A stretch of DNA of 64,000 nucleotides from Myxococcus stipitatus (lineage in GTDB: Bacteria > Myxococcota > Myxococcia > Myxococcales > Myxococcaceae). The stretch covers positions 1,240,001-1,304,000 of the forward strand of contig NZ_CP147913.1 in the NCBI RefSeq assembly GCF_037414475.1, given 5' to 3'. Position numbers and translations under genes: made by a program. Of the stretch, positions 32,432 to 40,567 are shown one piece after another (the stretch's first letter is position 1; every line of letters begins with the position of its first letter). Under the pieces are notes generated by a model, which was given only the letters and a program-made list of their open reading frames with translations, did not search any database and had not been told where the DNA came from.

Positions 32432-34573
32432 ATGCGGCCCTCCCTCCTCGCCTCCCTCACCCTCCTCTGCGTCGCGGCATTCGATGCCGCGGCTCAACCC
32501 GTGGTGTCCCCCTTGGGGCCCATCTCACCGACCACGGGGCTGGTCCTCCGGGATGACATCGTCCGCGCCCTCATCCACGAGAGCTCCGGCGACCGCATCC
32601 ACGACCACGTGCAGCGGCTGTCCCTCCTCGCGCGCGACACCCAGGAAGGCTACGCCGAGGCCGCGCGGTGGACGGAGGCCGCCGCCAAGGCCGCGGGGCT
32701 CCAGGACGTGCGCCAGGAGCCCATGGCGACCGGCCCCCAGTGGTCCGCCACCCGCGGCGAGCTCTGGGTCTCCGCGCCCCACCGGTACAAGGTCACCTCC
32801 CACGCCGACCTCCCCATGTCCCTGCCCATTGGCAGCGGCGACTTCGAGGGGACGAACCTGGAGCTGGTGGACGTGGACACCGGCGCGCTCGACACGGAGT
32901 ACGCGGGCAAGGACGTGAAGGGGAAGGTCGTCCTCACGCGAGGGCGCCCCACCCTCGCGCTGCGCGAGGCGGTGGTGAAGCGCGGCGCCGTGGGGGTCCT
33001 GTCGTCCTACTCGACGCCGCCCTGGAACCAGCCTCACCGGCTGGATGGCGACTTCCCGGACCAGGTGGGCTGGGCCCGCGTCCCGTCCGCGCTCTTCCCC
33101 AAGGGCACCCCCACCCCCTTCGTGTTCATGCTCTCGGACCGCCAGGCCCGCGAGCTGCGCGCGCAACTCCAGGCGGGCCCGGTGAAGATGGACGTGAGCG
33201 TCGCGGTGAAGCAGGTGGAGGGCCACTACAGCATCGTCAGTGGCGTCATCCCCGGCACCCTCCCCGGAGAGGAAGTGGTCCTCACCGCGCACCTGGACCA
33301 CTACAAGCCCGGCGCCGATGACAACGCCTCGGGCTCCGCCACCGTGCTGGAGATGGTGCGCACGTACACCACGCTCATCCAGCGCGGCGTGTTGCCTCCA
33401 CCGGTGCGCACCGTGCGCGTGCTGTGGCTGCCGGAGTTCGAGGGCACCCGCCACTGGTTCACCCAGCACGCCTCGGACCCGGTGCGGCGCGTGGCCAACT
33501 TCAACTTCGACATGCTCGGCGCGCACCTGTCCCGCGTCCACTCGCGCTTCGCCATCTCCGCCACGCCCGACTGGAACGCCAGCTTCGTGAACGCCGTGAG
33601 CGAGTCCACCGTCGCCTTCATGAACCGCTTCAACGGGGTGAAGTACCCGCCTCGCCGGGACTTCTACATCGGCTCCGCCACCGGCTCGCGAGACGCGCTG
33701 AACGCCCGCGTCGAACGCTATGGCCGAGGCTCGGACCATCAGCTCTTCAACGACCACGGCATCCCCGGGGTGGCCTTCTCCACCTGGCCCGATGACGCCT
33801 ACCACACCAGCGGCGACCGGCCGGAGAACGTGGACCCCACCCAGCTCCACCGCGCCGCCTTCGCGGGCCTGGCCTCCGTCACCGTCGCCGCATGGGCCGA
33901 TGCCTCGAACGCGCTGGAGCTGGCCCGCCTGGTCAACCTGCACGGCGTGCGGCGCGTGGCGAACGACGAGTTCAACGCCCGACAGAGCCTGGCCGCCACC
34001 CCCACCCCGAAGCTCCCTGGCCTCTATCGCCTGGCCCGCGCCTCCGTGCGCGCCGCGTACCAGCGGGAGCGCGAGGCCCTGCGCTCCTGCCTGCCCCTGG
34101 GCGCACCCGCCGCCCCCGTGCAGACCCTGACCCGGCTGCTGGAGACGAGCGAGGCCCAGGCCCTGGAGCGGCTGGAGTCGGACGCCAAGGCCCGCGGCGC
34201 ATCCACTCGGGAACCCGCTCCCACCGAGGCCGAACGCCGCGCTCGGAGTGTCATCCCCCGCCGCGTGAAGGGCCAGGAGCTGACGCCCTTCGACGACGCG
34301 GCGGACCACGCGGGCCCCCAGGACAAGGCCCGGGTAGAGGCCGTGCAGGCGGCCATGAAGGCGGCCACCGCCGCCCTGCGCGAGCAAGGCGAAGACGAGC
34401 TGCGCTTCTATGAGCTGGCCGACGCCATCGCCAGCTACGCCAACGGCAAGCGCTCCGTCGCCGACATCCGCGACGCCGCCTACGCCGAGTACGGCCACGC
34501 CTTCCCCGTCGAGGCCCTCCTGGACCTCTTTGGACTGCTGGAGCAGCGGGGTATCATGACGACTGTCCGCTAA
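32432..34573 (+). CDS. Secreted M28 family zinc aminopeptidase with PA domain
   Basis: The 713-residue protein has a Sec signal peptide (LLASLTLLCVAAFDAAAQ). It has a PA (protease-associated) insert (~140-250) and an M28 core (~265-500). Di-zinc ligands can be placed in TAHLDHYKPGADDNASG (His, bridging Asp), LPEFEGT (Glu), FNFDMLG (Asp) and GSDHQLFNDHGIPG (His). The C-terminal ~210 residues form a helical extension with charged segments, not part of the usual M28 domain. It probably trims peptides outside the cell, fitting the neighbouring secreted peptidases. Confidence 0.85.
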   Translation: MRPSLLASLTLLCVAAFDAAAQPVVSPLGPISPTTGLVLRDDIVRALIHESSGDRIHDHVQRLSLLARDTQEGYAEAARWTEAAAKAAGLQDVRQEPMATGPQWSATRGELWVSAPHRYKVTSHADLPMSLPIGSGDFEGTNLELVDVDTGALDTEYAGKDVKGKVVLTRGRPTLALREAVVKRGAVGVLSSYSTPPWNQPHRLDGDFPDQVGWARVPSALFPKGTPTPFVFMLSDRQARELRAQLQAGPVKMDVSVAVKQVEGHYSIVSGVIPGTLPGEEVVLTAHLDHYKPGADDNASGSATVLEMVRTYTTLIQRGVLPPPVRTVRVLWLPEFEGTRHWFTQHASDPVRRVANFNFDMLGAHLSRVHSRFAISATPDWNASFVNAVSESTVAFMNRFNGVKYPPRRDFYIGSATGSRDALNARVERYGRGSDHQLFNDHGIPGVAFSTWPDDAYHTSGDRPENVDPTQLHRAAFAGLASVTVAAWADASNALELARLVNLHGVRRVANDEFNARQSLAATPTPKLPGLYRLARASVRAAYQREREALRSCLPLGAPAAPVQTLTRLLETSEAQALERLESDAKARGASTREPAPTEAERRARSVIPRRVKGQELTPFDDAADHAGPQDKARVEAVQAAMKAATAALREQGEDELRFYELADAIASYANGKRSVADIRDAAYAEYGHAFPVEALLDLFGLLEQRGIMTTVR

Positions 34574-34766
34574 CCCAGACCTCACAGGTCTTCGGCGCTC
34601 GCCTGGTCCTCCCAGGTCCACCGCGTCGTGTCACGCTGACATGCCGCGGCAACCGCGGACCATGACAGAATCATGACAAACGCATGGGGTTCCCGTGGAC
34701 CTTCCCCCGGGCCTCGCGAAGTAGGTTGGTCCTATTCGCTGACTGACCTTGCTTTGGGTTTCCTGC

Positions 34767-35195
34767 ATGCGCGTCATCACCCCTGACCTCCTCGTTGCGG
34801 CTGTGGCGGAGTTCTCGAAGGGCACCAAGCTCGTCCGAATCAAGGACGTCCTCGCCTGGTGTGAATGCAACGCGGTGGACTACCAGGGCGGAGGCCTGAA
34901 GCATCAGGCGCTATGGGACGCGGACCTGGGCGAGGCCCAGGGCCAGCACCGGCTGCTCAAGTTCAAGAGTGGCGAGTGCAAGCAGTCCCGCGTGGGCTGG
35001 GCGCTCATCCCCCATGGGGAGAAGGCGCGCGAGGCCGCCGCACACCTGGGCTGGCGTGAGCTGGAGTGGACGGGCGAGGCCTGGGACTGGCCCGGCGGAA
35101 TCCCCCCTCCGGTGCCCCGCCGTCCCTCGTGGAAGCCGAGCGGGCGGGAGTCCGCCGACAGCGCCCTGCTCGAGGGCGCCCTCTCGGTGGGCTGA
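34767..35195 (+). CDS. Hypothetical protein, 142 residues
   Basis: A small cytoplasmic protein without signal peptide. The N-terminal half looks like a winged-helix-type fold (TPDLLVAAVAEFSKG, VRIKDVLAWCECNA, LLKFKSGECKQSRVGWALI), and the C-terminus is Pro/Trp-rich (EAWDWPGGIPPPVPRRP). No family is recognised. ATG 34767 is used; an in-frame TTG at 34749 is unlikely. It converges with the DUF3703 gene with only 14 bp between stops. Confidence 0.55.
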   Translation: MRVITPDLLVAAVAEFSKGTKLVRIKDVLAWCECNAVDYQGGGLKHQALWDADLGEAQGQHRLLKFKSGECKQSRVGWALIPHGEKAREAAAHLGWRELEWTGEAWDWPGGIPPPVPRRPSWKPSGRESADSALLEGALSVG

Positions 35196-35209
35196 GCCCC
35201 GCGGCGCCG

Positions 35210-35563
35210 TCAACCTTCCGCGTCGAGGATGGCGCGGAGGTCGTCGGGAATGGGCATCGGCGTGAAGATGCCCACGTTCGCCCCTCCGGTGTTGCCCACG
35301 GGCGCCCGCCCGAGCCACGAGGCCGGACCGGCGCCCAGCACCCGCGCCACCTGGCCCGCCATCTCCTTCACGTCGCGCCTGCGCCAGCCGTACCCCAGCA
35401 TCCGCCAGTGCACGACGATGTGCGGCCACACGAAGGCCTGGCTGAGCACGTGCGCGCGTTCAAGGTGTCTCCAGGCGCGGGGCAGCTCCGCGCGTGCTTC
35501 CGCTTCAACGGCCGCGCGCAGCTCGTCCCCGAAGGCGGCGCGCAGCGTGGGGTTCATCGGCAT
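35210..35563 (-). CDS. DUF3703 family protein
   Basis: The 117-residue protein matches DUF3703: AWRHLERAHVLSQAFVWPHIVVHW, WRRRDVKEMAGQVARV and VGNTGGANVGIFTPMPIPDDL are the family's conserved blocks. It is cytoplasmic or peripherally membrane-bound and of unknown function. It lies 63 nt downstream of the AraC-type regulator gene on the same strand and is probably co-transcribed with it. Confidence 0.85.
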   Translation of the reverse strand: MPMNPTLRAAFGDELRAAVEAEARAELPRAWRHLERAHVLSQAFVWPHIVVHWRMLGYGWRRRDVKEMAGQVARVLGAGPASWLGRAPVGNTGGANVGIFTPMPIPDDLRAILDAEG

Positions 35564-35626
35564 GGTTCCCTCATGGACAGGGCGCCACCTTCGCGCGGCC
35601 CGGGTCCGGGGACTTGTATGAACGCG

Positions 35627-36439
35627 CTATCCCGACGGTGGGCGCACCCACTGGACCACGCCCACTATCTCCGAGGGATTCAGCCCCAGCGTCCTTCGGA
35701 ACGCGTGGTTCAGGTGCGCGCTGTCGGTGAAGCCCGCGGCGTGTGCGGCCTCCGTGAGCGTGCCGCCGCGCTGGAGGTGCTCGGCGGCGCGGTGCAACCG
35801 CAGCCAGAGGATGTACGGGCGCAGCGCGAAGCCCACCTCGGCGCGGAACAGATGCGACAGCCGCCCCACGGACAACCCCACCTGGGGCGCCAGCGCGGAC
35901 AGGCGCACGTCGCCGTCCAGGGACTCCGGCAGGAGCCGCAGCAGCTTCTTCACCGCCGGGTGCGTGGGAGGCGGAGCGCCCACGTTCGCCTCGAGCCTCG
36001 ACAACAAGGCCCGCGTCTGCGCCTCCGCCTCCGCCCAGCGCACCGGCAACCGGTCGATTCCACAGGCGCGCAGCAGCTCCCCCGCCCTCAGCCACTCCTC
36101 CGCGCCCGCCCCCATCCCCAACGTGCGAAGCCGCCGCCCCGCCAGCCCCTCCGCGGGCACATGCAGCAACACCACCGCGAGCGCGCCATGGACCACGGTG
36201 TGCTCGACATCCGGGGGGATGATGGCCCACGGGCAGTCCACCTCGCGCTGGAGCGCATCCCTCAGGCGCACCGGCTCCCCCAGCGACACCATCACCTGGA
36301 ACGTGGGATGCGCGTGCGGCGCCGTGGGCGCCATGGGCCCCGCGTACATCAGCCGCTGAGGGCCGAAGAACAGCCGCCCCATCCAGGGGCCAGGGCGAGC
36401 GGACCGGGGGCTTCGCTTGACGCGGTGAGAGGAAGTCAT
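35627..36439 (-). CDS. AraC family transcriptional regulator
   Basis: The 270-residue protein has an N-terminal cupin-like sensor region (HAHPTFQVMVSLGEPVRLRD, VEHTVVHGALAVVLLHVP) and a C-terminal AraC DNA-binding domain (~170-265) with two HTH units: LSALAPQVGLSVGRLSHLFR and LTEAAHAAGFTDSAHLNHAF, followed by RRTLGLNPSE. It is transcribed away from the M57 peptidase operon and may control that operon or the DUF3703 gene behind it. ATG 36439 follows GAGAGGA. Confidence 0.9.
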   Translation of the reverse strand: MTSSHRVKRSPRSARPGPWMGRLFFGPQRLMYAGPMAPTAPHAHPTFQVMVSLGEPVRLRDALQREVDCPWAIIPPDVEHTVVHGALAVVLLHVPAEGLAGRRLRTLGMGAGAEEWLRAGELLRACGIDRLPVRWAEAEAQTRALLSRLEANVGAPPPTHPAVKKLLRLLPESLDGDVRLSALAPQVGLSVGRLSHLFRAEVGFALRPYILWLRLHRAAEHLQRGGTLTEAAHAAGFTDSAHLNHAFRRTLGLNPSEIVGVVQWVRPPSG

Positions 36440-36638
36440 GACGCACGCGCACCCTGCCTCAATGAAGCAGCTTGTCAGTCCCTATTGTTCACGGGTGAAC
36501 GCGACCCCAGGGCAGGTGACTGATTCAAAGACACCGCTGTCCGGAACCACGGCGGCGTGCTCCCTGAAACAAAACCGCTGTCAAAGCACCGCCTTATGCA
36601 CACCAGTGTCACATGACTTGACGCACCATCCTCACTTT

Positions 36639-36660
36639 CATGGAGCACCAGCACTCCATG
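36639..36660. promoter_or_regulatory. Palindrome, candidate enhancer site for a sigma-54 activator
   Basis: CATGGAG (36639-36645) and CTCCATG (36654-36660) form a perfect inverted repeat with an 8-nt spacer, centred ~77 bp upstream of the transcription start predicted from the sigma-54 promoter. That is where bacterial enhancer-binding proteins often bind. A following TTTTT makes it look like a terminator, but no plus-strand gene precedes it. Confidence 0.45.
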
Positions 36661-36700
36661 TTTTTCTACAAAAACGTTTCTTTCACTCTATTTCCGTCGC

Positions 36701-36716
36701 TGGCCCGGCAGTTGCT
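36701..36716 (+). promoter_or_regulatory. Sigma-54 (-24/-12) promoter of the M57 peptidase operon
   Basis: TGGCCCGGCAGTTGCT matches the TGGCACG-N4-TTGCW consensus at all positions but one. The GG (36702-36703) and GC (36714-36715) have the required 10-nt separation. The predicted start is near 36727, giving a ~62-nt leader before ATG 36789. Confidence 0.7.
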
Positions 36717-36788
36717 CAATGCCCGCAACGCCGGCCGCGGCTGACGGGTGGTCAGGCGGCGGCGAGTCCCCCAACCTGAGGAAAAGAA

Positions 36789-37571
36789 ATGTTCAAGAGA
36801 GCGGCAGTTCTCGCGGTGAGCTGTGGCGCGCTGATGGCTGGTTGCGGCACCGAGGGTGGCGAGGCCCAGGCCCCTTCCGAGAACGAGGAGATCATCGCCA
36901 ACCTGGTCGAGGCGGGCTTCCCGTCCAATGACATCATGGTGGTGGAGGGCGCCGTCTACGTGGGCCGCGACGCGCACGTGACGCTCGAGGCGTCTCGCGA
37001 GATGCTCCAGCCCATGCCGTTGAGCATGGAGCAGTACCGGACGACCAACCTGGTTTCGTCCACCAAGACGAAGATCTGCATCAACCCCACGGCCGGCTTC
37101 AACTCCTACACCCGGCTGAGCCAGGGTCTGGACCTGGCCATCGCCAACTACAACGGGCAGTCACTGACCTTCAAGATGGCGCGTGGGCCGACCACGGGCT
37201 GCAGCGCGAACATCACGGCGCAGACCATGTCCGGCACGGGCGGCTCCGCGGGCTTCCCGTCGGGTGGCAACCCCTACGGGACCATCAACATCGGCACGGG
37301 CCTGAACACCTACAGCGTGGACGTGAACGAGCACGTCATCACGCACGAGCTGGGTCACGCCATCGGCTTCCGTCACTCTGACTACTACAACCGCGCCATC
37401 AGCTGCGGCAGCGGCGGCAACGAGGGCGCCGCGGGCGTGGGCGCCATCCACATCCCCAACACGCCGACGACGGCGACGGTGGGCGGCTCCATCATGAACT
37501 CCTGCTTCCGCTCGACGGAGACGGGTGAGTGGACGAGCAGCGACCTCACGGCGCTGAACGCCCTCTACTAA
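36789..37571 (+). CDS. M57-type (HEIGH) metallopeptidase lipoprotein
   Basis: The 260-residue protein has a lipoprotein signal (AAVLAVSCGALMAGC, Cys ~19), an acidic propeptide-like segment (~25-80) and a metzincin-type zinc site HELGHAIGFRH (His186, Glu187, His190, His196) followed by SIMNSC acting as the Met-turn. This fits the 'dual-action HEIGH' M57 peptidases known from myxobacteria. It probably degrades protein at the cell surface or outside. It is the first gene of a two-gene operon with a trypsin-like protease three nt downstream, driven by a sigma-54 promoter. Confidence 0.85.
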   Translation: MFKRAAVLAVSCGALMAGCGTEGGEAQAPSENEEIIANLVEAGFPSNDIMVVEGAVYVGRDAHVTLEASREMLQPMPLSMEQYRTTNLVSSTKTKICINPTAGFNSYTRLSQGLDLAIANYNGQSLTFKMARGPTTGCSANITAQTMSGTGGSAGFPSGGNPYGTINIGTGLNTYSVDVNEHVITHELGHAIGFRHSDYYNRAISCGSGGNEGAAGVGAIHIPNTPTTATVGGSIMNSCFRSTETGEWTSSDLTALNALY

Positions 37572-37574
37572 GAC

Positions 37575-38348
37575 ATGACGCATAAGCCCCTCGGCTCCAT
37601 CATCACCCCCTGGGGCTTGTGCCTCACGGGCACCGCGCTCGTGGGCCTCCTGGCCTGTGGTCGAGACGCGGTGCCCGAAGAGCCTCCCGTCTGCGGTCCC
37701 AGCCCCCGCCAGGCCAAGGTCACCGGCTATCTCCAGTGTGGACCGACGCTCGATTTCACCCCCGTCAATCGCTACCAGGGTGAGTTCGCTGACGCCGTGG
37801 CCCGGGAAGACGCCGTCGTCCTGATTGGAGGCAGCTGCACCGGCACGCTGATTCAAGCCAGCTCCGGCCCCGTCGTGCTCACCGCCGGCCATTGCGTCGG
37901 GTTGGGAGACCGTCCCCTGGTGGTCTTCAACCACGAGGAGGAGCCCGACGGTCCGGACCTGGTGACGGAGGGCACGGTCATCGAACAATCGCTCCAGCCC
38001 GACTACGCGCTCCTCCGGCTCGACGTGGTTCCCGACGTCGTCCCCATCCCGCTGACGCTCGAGCCGAGCGACCGGCTGGCCATCATCCAGCACCCCCGAG
38101 GGCGCCCCAAGGTCATCGCCGAGGGCCGCTTCGCGGGCGCATGCAACCAGCTCGTCTACTACTCGGACCTCGACACCCTGGTCGGCAGCTCGGGCGCCGG
38201 CGTGCTCAACCGCCAGGGCCATCTGCTCGGCGTGCACACCGACGGCGACTGCAACGAGAACGGGCGAGGCACCAACCGGGGCTGGACGGCCGAGGTGATT
38301 GTCGAGGCCTCCGAGTACCTCCAGGACATCGACCTCATCGGCCGGTAG
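37575..38348 (+). CDS. Trypsin-like serine protease lipoprotein
   Basis: The 257-residue protein has a lipoprotein signal (GTALVGLLAC, Cys ~28) and a chymotrypsin-fold catalytic triad: His106 in LTAGHCVG, Asp143 in PDYALLRL and Ser206 in VGSSGAGVL. The latter half GVHTDGDC is typical of bacterial trypsin-like proteases. It starts 3 nt after the M57 peptidase stop, so the two are translated from one message and probably work together on extracellular protein. A 10-bp hairpin terminates the operon. Confidence 0.85.
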   Translation: MTHKPLGSIITPWGLCLTGTALVGLLACGRDAVPEEPPVCGPSPRQAKVTGYLQCGPTLDFTPVNRYQGEFADAVAREDAVVLIGGSCTGTLIQASSGPVVLTAGHCVGLGDRPLVVFNHEEEPDGPDLVTEGTVIEQSLQPDYALLRLDVVPDVVPIPLTLEPSDRLAIIQHPRGRPKVIAEGRFAGACNQLVYYSDLDTLVGSSGAGVLNRQGHLLGVHTDGDCNENGRGTNRGWTAEVIVEASEYLQDIDLIGR

Positions 38349-38356
38349 GCGCCGAC

Positions 38357-38383
38357 GGGGCCTGGCCATCTCAGCCAGGCCCC
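38357..38383. terminator. Bidirectional hairpin between convergent genes
   Basis: GGGGCCTGGC (38357-38366) pairs perfectly with GCCAGGCCCC (38374-38383) around CATCTCA, separating the protease operon from the di-haem peroxidase gene. Confidence 0.75.
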
Positions 38384-38398
38384 ATCCCTGTCCGTGTG

Positions 38399-40477
38399 TC
38401 AGGGCAGGAGCGGCGGAGTCACCGGGCCGAAGGCTCCCTCGAGGAAGCCCGGCAGCGGCGCGCCACCCGCCGCGCCCACCGCGGGAATCTCCAGCATCAC
38501 GTCGTCCGCGAAGCCATCCCCCGTCGCGTCCTCCAGCCACGTCGAGTCACCCACGTGCCCGTTGGGAACGAAGAGCTGGGGGTGGTCGAACGGCGCGCGC
38601 CGGTACAGCACGCGTGCATCCGTGAGGGTCTCCAGCCACGCGACGAGTGCATCCACTTCGTCCACCGCCAGCACGGGCACACCCAGGGGCTCGATGGGGG
38701 TGCCATCGCGCTGGGCGACGGGGGCCACGTTGCCGCCGCGACTGTACAGCTCCACGGCCTCGCGCAGCGTGTGGGCATCCCCGTTGTGGAAGTATGGCGC
38801 GGTGAGCGCGACGTTGCGGAGCGAGGGCACCTTGAACGCGCCCTCGACGCCGAAGCCCTTGGACACGGCGGCGCCGTCGTAGCTCGCGGGGAGCGCGCCG
38901 GGGAACAGACGCTTGGCGTGTGACAGCGGACCGAAGGCATCGCTGCCTCCCGCGCCCAGGTCATCCGAGGTCGGCCGGATGCCGATGTTGTTGAATCCCT
39001 TGTCGATGACGTTGCCGTCGCGGTTGCGCACCGGCCCGTTGACCGCGGCGCTGACGCGGCGGACCGAGGCATCCGTCAGCTCGGCGGACTCGTGGCAGTT
39101 GGAGCACCGGATGTTGGTGGGGCCGCGCGTGCGGTCGTTGAAGAGGTGCGCGCCGAAGAGGGCCTGACGGCTGATGTGCGTGGGGCTCGTGTTGACCCAC
39201 GGGTTCAGGGCCGGGTCGGTGGCGTCCGGATGCTCGCGGCGGAAGCGGTCCCACGGCGTGTCATCCGCGATGAGCGTCGACTGGTACATCTGGAGCGCGA
39301 GCCCGAAGAACAGGCTGAAGTTGTACTCCAGCAGCGTGTACTCCTCGGTCGCGGGGTTGTCGTCCGCGGACCAGACGAGGGTCTTGCTCCCGTCCGGAGC
39401 CACCTGGATGAGGCGCCGGGACTTCCACCAGACCTCGTGGAAGGCGTCCTTCACCATCCGGTTGTACGAGGCGACCTCGAGCCCCTTCAGTGGCCACCGG
39501 CTCAGCCCACCCAGCACGCTGTCCGTCGGGTCCACCAGCTGGTGCCCCAGGGGACGCACCGGGTCCAGGTGCCGGGCCATCTTCCGCGTCCGCCGCGACA
39601 GCGCCCGGGCCACATCCAGCGCCGTGCGTCCCGGCGCGGCCATCTCCAAATCACTCAAGATGGGGGCCACCGCCTGGGACGCCAGGCTCGCGTTGGCGAG
39701 CTCCACGCGCACCTCGACGGGGTCCACCCACGGGTCCGCCGCGCGGAGCACCTTCGCGTTCGGGTCCCGGGTGCCCAGGGCATTCACCCCGTTGAAGACA
39801 TTCTCCGCGCGCCCATCCCAGAACTGACGGTGGTTGAAGACCGCGTTGATGACCGTCGGCGTGTTGCGCGGCTCGACACGGCGCGTCTTCACCAGGCCCA
39901 GGCTGAACCCCTCCGGGTCCATCCCCGCCGTCAACCAGGGCACGCCCTGCGAGGAGACGACATCATTGCTGTCCGTCTCCGGGTCCAACGCACCGCGTAC
40001 ACCTGGCACGAGCAGACGCGTCAACGGGAAGTCCGACGCCACGAGTTGGTGGTTGGGTCCGCCGGTGGTGAAGGTCAGGTCCGGAGCGACGTCGTGCTTG
40101 AGCCCGGGGCTGAGTTGATTCTTCGACCGGGGGTCCGCGCCCGCCCGGAAGTGACAGGTGGCGCAGGCGGTCTTCCCGTCGCTGCCCACCTGCATGTCCC
40201 AGAAGAGCGCCTTGCCCAACGCGATGGCCGCCTGTTCGTCCTTCACGAAGTCAGACAGGTTGGAGGGACGGGGCACCGCAATCGCGCGCAAGTCTCCTGG
40301 CAGGTTGACCAGGTCGCTGGCGGGAGGAGGATTCTGCACGCGGGAGATGACCATCTCCTGCTGGTGTTGGGCTGTCTCCTCCGTGCCCTTTGGAACCGTC
40401 CGCTCTTCCGAGTCACTACACGACACCACCAGGGCCGCCGTCCCTAGCGCGGCCCACCGATTTCTCGTCATTCCCAT
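38399..40477 (-). CDS. Di-haem cytochrome c peroxidase-like lipoprotein
   Basis: The 692-residue lipoprotein (signal [12 protein letters not shown], Cys ~20) carries two haem c sites, CATCH (Cys105) and a CSNCH in the C-terminal half, the arrangement of bacterial di-haem peroxidases (MauG/CcpA superfamily). It is far longer than a typical ~330-residue CcpA; the space between haems (~350 residues) holds large inserts, as in the long di-haem oxidoreductases. The motifs [21 protein letters not shown] and [17 protein letters not shown] are family-typical. It should reduce peroxide or oxidise a partner in the periplasm. ATG 40477 follows GAGGGGG. Confidence 0.85.
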   Translation of the reverse strand: MGMTRNRWAALGTAALVVSCSDSEERTVPKGTEETAQHQQEMVISRVQNPPPASDLVNLPGDLRAIAVPRPSNLSDFVKDEQAAIALGKALFWDMQVGSDGKTACATCHFRAGADPRSKNQLSPGLKHDVAPDLTFTTGGPNHQLVASDFPLTRLLVPGVRGALDPETDSNDVVSSQGVPWLTAGMDPEGFSLGLVKTRRVEPRNTPTVINAVFNHRQFWDGRAENVFNGVNALGTRDPNAKVLRAADPWVDPVEVRVELANASLASQAVAPILSDLEMAAPGRTALDVARALSRRTRKMARHLDPVRPLGHQLVDPTDSVLGGLSRWPLKGLEVASYNRMVKDAFHEVWWKSRRLIQVAPDGSKTLVWSADDNPATEEYTLLEYNFSLFFGLALQMYQSTLIADDTPWDRFRREHPDATDPALNPWVNTSPTHISRQALFGAHLFNDRTRGPTNIRCSNCHESAELTDASVRRVSAAVNGPVRNRDGNVIDKGFNNIGIRPTSDDLGAGGSDAFGPLSHAKRLFPGALPASYDGAAVSKGFGVEGAFKVPSLRNVALTAPYFHNGDAHTLREAVELYSRGGNVAPVAQRDGTPIEPLGVPVLAVDEVDALVAWLETLTDARVLYRRAPFDHPQLFVPNGHVGDSTWLEDATGDGFADDVMLEIPAVGAAGGAPLPGFLEGAFGPVTPPLLP

Positions 40478-40517
40478 TCACTGCCCCCTCGCGGAAGACA
40501 CCCGCTCGCGGGCAGAG

Positions 40518-40545
40518 ATTATGGTTGAACGCCTGACATTGTCGC
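40518..40545 (-). promoter_or_regulatory. Candidate sigma-70-type promoter of the di-haem peroxidase
   Basis: On the minus strand GCGACA (40545-40540), a 16-nt spacer and CATAAT (40523-40518) lie ~40 bp before ATG 40477. Four of six -35 and five of six -10 bases match consensus. Confidence 0.4.
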
Positions 40546-40567
40546 GCGGCGCCTTCCAAAAACACGC

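Larger units (their letters stand above)
36440..36788. other. 349-bp regulatory region between the araC-type gene and the M57 peptidase operon
   Basis: No open frame here looks coding. The middle part is AT-rich compared with the rest of the window. It holds two inverted repeats (36639-36660 and GTTTTT/AAAAAC at 36660-36675) and a sigma-54 promoter match at 36701-36716. The araC-type promoter should lie nearer to 36440 but was not recognised. Confidence 0.6.

Noticed and set aside
36639..36667. CATGGAG/CTCCATG hairpin plus TTTTTCT as an intrinsic terminator.
   Set aside because: No plus-strand gene lies upstream and it is placed upstream of a sigma-54 promoter; an enhancer site fits better.
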